Below, piece by piece: positions 23,890 through 26,326 of a stretch of DNA of 26,326 nucleotides. A program made the position numbers and the translations under genes. Positions within the stretch are counted from its first letter, which is position 1. Every line of letters begins with the position of its first letter. The notes below the pieces were generated by a model. The model ran no database searches. It was given only the letters and a program-made list of their open reading frames with translations, and had not been told where the DNA came from. This DNA comes from J088 sp003695505 [NCBI: Candidatus Dadabacteria bacterium] (GTDB lineage: Bacteria > J088), in NCBI GenBank assembly GCA_003695505.1, contig RFIY01000040.1:1-26326 (forward strand), written 5' to 3'.

Positions 23890-25151
23890 ATGAGATCGAC
23901 AACTGGCGACAGTCCTTTACCGAGGCATTCGTCGAGGCCGCACCGTATGTGGTGCGGATGCGCGGTCAGCACTGGGTTTTCTGGATCGACGGGGGTCTTT
24001 CTCCGGTACAGCAGGCCGATCTGGCCGAGGAAATCGCGATACTGAGCGTGCTGGGCGCTGACCTGACGATCATCGTCGGGGATGAACCGCGTGTCGCCGC
24101 GCCCATCGACGAGGCCCGTCAACAGCAGATCGACGAGGCAAATGCCGCGGCAATGCGGCGCTGGATGAACCTGCTGTCGCGCGGCTGGGTCGGTATGCCA
24201 GATCGGCGCTTCCGGTTGTGCGCGGTTTCCGGCAACCTGGTGACCGCACGACGGGTCGGCGTGATTGATGGCGTCGATCACGGGCTGCTTGGGGCGGTGC
24301 GCGACGTCTACGTCGAGCGGATCCGCGAGTTACAGCACGGCGGTCACGTCCTGATGCTCACTGGGTCGCTGCCCGGCGTGACGGGTATGCCGCTTGTCGT
24401 CCCACCGCTGGAGCTGGGCGTCGAATATGCCCGTGCCACGGATGCCGACAAGCTGGTGCTCGTATCCACGGGGTTGCCCTGGGATTGCCCGGCTGAGTGG
24501 ACGCGAGAGCAGCTCGATCAGCAGCTTGCCGATGCCGACGCCAATGTGCGCCCATTGCTTGATACGGCGGCCGCTGCGATGGCTGCACGGATTGCCCGGG
24601 TTCATCTCGTCTCGGGAGATGCCCACGGCGCAATCCTCACGGAACTGCTCAGCCAGACCGGAAGCGGAGTGATGGTTGCGCAGTTGCCGAGCGCGATCAT
24701 TGACCAGGTTGATGCAAGCGAGATTGCCGAGCTTGTCGCACTGCTGTCCCGGTTTGAGCCGGGCGGCCAGCTCGCGCCCCGCTCGCGCGAGCTGATCGAG
24801 GCGAGCCTGGATGATTTCCGTGTCCTTCGCGTGGATGGCCGTATCGTCGCCTGCGGTGCGTTGCGGTCCGCGGGTGACGGTGACGGGTTACTGGAGGCCA
24901 TTGCGGTTCACCACGATTTTCAGGGAGAAGGCTGGGGGACCGAGCTGGTTCAGGCGTTGCAGAAGCAGGCCCGGAACCGAGGGTTCAGGCGCGTCTGGGC
25001 GCTGACGACCAACGCCGAGGACTGGTTTCGCGGCCTCGGGTTCAGGACAGCAGCCGACGAGATCCCGCCGGGTGTCAAGGACGCACTGCGTCCCGGACGA
25101 AACTCGGTCGTGCTCGTCTGGGATGTCGCGGCGACGCCGCGCGTTTCCTGA
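23886..25151 (+). CDS. argA: N-acetylglutamate synthase ArgA (kinase-like domain plus GNAT)
   Basis: Catalyses the first step of arginine synthesis, acetylating glutamate with acetyl-CoA. The 421-residue protein has the classic ArgA layout: an amino-acid-kinase fold without kinase activity that senses arginine (about 1-275), then a GNAT acetyltransferase (about 285-421, GRIVACGAL, EAIAVHHDFQGEGWGTELV, NAEDWFRGLGF). The ATG at 23886 overlaps the argE stop by four bases. The pair gives both acetyl-adding and acetyl-removing steps of the linear pathway. It ends 24 bases from the convergent prs-like gene. Confidence 0.95.
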   Translation: MNEIDNWRQSFTEAFVEAAPYVVRMRGQHWVFWIDGGLSPVQQADLAEEIAILSVLGADLTIIVGDEPRVAAPIDEARQQQIDEANAAAMRRWMNLLSRGWVGMPDRRFRLCAVSGNLVTARRVGVIDGVDHGLLGAVRDVYVERIRELQHGGHVLMLTGSLPGVTGMPLVVPPLELGVEYARATDADKLVLVSTGLPWDCPAEWTREQLDQQLADADANVRPLLDTAAAAMAARIARVHLVSGDAHGAILTELLSQTGSGVMVAQLPSAIIDQVDASEIAELVALLSRFEPGGQLAPRSRELIEASLDDFRVLRVDGRIVACGALRSAGDGDGLLEAIAVHHDFQGEGWGTELVQALQKQARNRGFRRVWALTTNAEDWFRGLGFRTAADEIPPGVKDALRPGRNSVVLVWDVAATPRVS

Positions 25152-25175
25152 ATCTGCCGGGCAGGGATCTTTTCG

Positions 25176-26060
25176 TCACGGTCCGGCGTCCAGCGCTTCG
25201 GCAAGCATCGGCGTGACATCGATCTCGGCGAACGGGCCGGGTACCGTGTTGCTCGTGACGATTCGATTGACGCCAGCCTTGCGCAGCGCATGGAGCGCGT
25301 CGCCGGCGAACAGTCCATGCACCGCGACGGCAACGGGCGCGCGTAAACCGAGTGATTGCAGGATGTTGGCCGTTTCAGCCATCGTTCGCGCGGTGGAAAT
25401 GATATCGTCGACCAGCACGGGCTGTCGCGTGCGGTCGACGTTCGGATCGGCGAGCGTGATGCGGACATCGTAGTCGCCGTGCCGTTCCTTGCGCAGTACG
25501 GTAAATGGCGCGCCCGCACGTTCGGCGACATCCTGAACCCACTGTTGACTCTCTTCGTCCGGCCCGACGAGCAACGGACGATCGATATTGTTTGCGATCC
25601 AGTCGGACAGCGCCGGCGCCGCGTGCAGGTTGTGGGCCGGAATGTCAAAGAGGTCGTCGATCGACGCGACGCGGTGAAGATGCGCGTCGAAGGTCCACAG
25701 TTCGTCGGCGAGTTCTGACAACATCCGCGCGAAAATGCGGTTGCTGACCGCCTCTCCCGGCCGAAAGCGCTTGTCCTGACGCATATAGGCCAGGTACGGG
25801 GTGACGAGCCTGACGCGGGCCGCACCCAGTTCCCGTGCGGTTTGCGTCAGTAACGCCAGCGGCAGGAGCTTCGGATCCGGGTCGATCAGTGTCGCAACGA
25901 CAATAACCTCGCGCTCCTGACAGTCGGTCAGCAGTCGCAGGCTGGTTTCGCCGTCCGGGAAACGATGGAGCTCGATCTTGCCCCGCTCGGCATCGAGTTT
26001 GCCGGCGAGCGCGTCGGCAAATCGTTCAGACGGCGGCAGCGCGAAGACGAGCGGCCTCAT
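25176..26060 (-). CDS. prs: Ribose-phosphate pyrophosphokinase family protein (divergent Prs)
   Basis: Prs makes PRPP from ribose 5-phosphate and ATP. At 294 residues it is shorter than the usual housekeeping enzyme of about 315. The flexible-loop segment reads MRQDKRFRPGEAVSNRIFA near residues 93-111, closer to archaeal and class III types than to bacterial class I. The ribose-phosphate loop is VDDIISTARTM at about 217-227, where the standard motif has a Gly-rich DTGGT. KERHGDYD holds the catalytic Lys191. The ATG overlaps the stop of the phosphorylase-like gene upstream by four bases. It may be a specialised paralogue working with that enzyme. Confidence 0.85.
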   Translation of the reverse strand: MRPLVFALPPSERFADALAGKLDAERGKIELHRFPDGETSLRLLTDCQEREVIVVATLIDPDPKLLPLALLTQTARELGAARVRLVTPYLAYMRQDKRFRPGEAVSNRIFARMLSELADELWTFDAHLHRVASIDDLFDIPAHNLHAAPALSDWIANNIDRPLLVGPDEESQQWVQDVAERAGAPFTVLRKERHGDYDVRITLADPNVDRTRQPVLVDDIISTARTMAETANILQSLGLRAPVAVAVHGLFAGDALHALRKAGVNRIVTSNTVPGPFAEIDVTPMLAEALDAGP

Positions 26061-26326
26061 TGTTCCAGCTCGATGATGTCCGAATTGCGGCGGGCATATG
26101 CCTCAGCATAGCGCAGTTCACCGGGCGTCTCCGCGACAATGGTAAAAAGCGGCTGGCCGACATCGACCGCGTCGCCGACCTTGACGGCCAGATCCACGCC
26201 GGCCCCTTTTGCCGCCGGCGCGCCGGCCAGGCGTGCGACCGTCGCGAGGCGACGATTGTCGATCGCGCGTACGCGCGCGGCCGCGGGCGCCGTGACGTCG
26301 AGGCGGTGGTGCCCCGGCACTGGCTC
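26057..26326 (-). CDS. Thymidine/AMP phosphorylase-like protein, C-terminal part (cut by window edge)
   Basis: Only the last 89 residues lie in the window. They match the C-terminal PYNP domain of nucleoside phosphorylases of the DeoA/AMP-phosphorylase family: RVRAIDNRRLATVARLAGAP, GVDLAVKVGDAVDVGQPLFT and a TPGELRYAEAYA tail. This half alone cannot tell thymidine from AMP phosphorylase. The 4-base overlap with a Prs-like gene favours the proteobacterial phosphorylase-Prs pair type. Confidence 0.75.
   Translation of the reverse strand, partial: EPVPGHHRLDVTAPAAARVRAIDNRRLATVARLAGAPAAKGAGVDLAVKVGDAVDVGQPLFTIVAETPGELRYAEAYARRNSDIIELEQ

Noticed and set aside
25154-25174. Weak hairpin plus TTTT between argA and the prs-like gene as a terminator
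   Set aside because: The stem is only four to five bases with a tiny loop and the T-run is detached; not convincing.

Overview
This is a high-GC (about 60 % or more by eye), gene-dense chromosomal window, almost certainly from a proteobacterium. Gammaproteobacteria-like signs are the LpoB / YcfL / COG3014 outer-membrane lipoprotein cluster, an ArgA of the kinase-GNAT type, an ArgE deacetylase and a split hrcA-grpE locus. A SpoVG homologue and a REC-PilZ response regulator are more familiar from deltaproteobacterial and other lineages, so the class is unresolved. No rRNA, tRNA or CRISPR array was seen.

Layout, left to right. (1) 1-1773, plus strand: nnr (metabolite repair, cut by the window edge) and tsaE (t6A tRNA modification). 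They converge on a minus-strand nadA-lysC pair (1765-3979). (2) 4237-7811, plus strand: a three-gene biotin-dependent acyl-CoA carboxylase, probably propionyl-CoA, behind a recognisable promoter. Its alpha chain looks like a PccA split in two at a GTGA overlap. (3) 7866-11526, plus strand: five consecutive lipoprotein genes, including an LpoB-type penicillin-binding-protein activator, a COG3014 protein and a YcfL protein. (4) 11586-13924, minus strand: spoVG with a near-consensus sigma-70 promoter, then a small membrane protein, a TPR-like lipoprotein and a serine beta-lactamase-fold hydrolase. (5) 14109-14783, plus strand: REC-PilZ regulator. It converges on bioB and an AGCS alanine:sodium symporter (14808-17196, minus).

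(6) 17297-19258 is the accessory part: a 1.6-kb islet inserted at the 3' end of a HAD phosphatase gene. The islet carries a RelE-type toxin-antitoxin pair between two 251-bp direct repeats, each holding the same fragment of an IS21-type IstB gene, plus a block of hairpin-forming dispersed repeat. The islet is bracketed by a 188-bp direct repeat of the last 60 codons of the HAD gene. The pattern of mostly silent differences between the two copies suggests the element brought its own version of the gene end, as many integrative elements do.

(7) 19800-25151, plus strand: hemW, hrcA, grpE, argE, argA, with a degenerate CIRCE-like operator in the hrcA leader and no dnaK after grpE. (8) 25176-26326, minus strand: a divergent PRPP synthetase overlapping the end of a thymidine/AMP-phosphorylase-like gene cut by the right edge.

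Most of the window is housekeeping. The points of real interest are the gene-end-duplicating islet, the split carboxylase alpha chain, the lipoprotein operon, the possible internal start in lysC and the phosphorylase-Prs pair.
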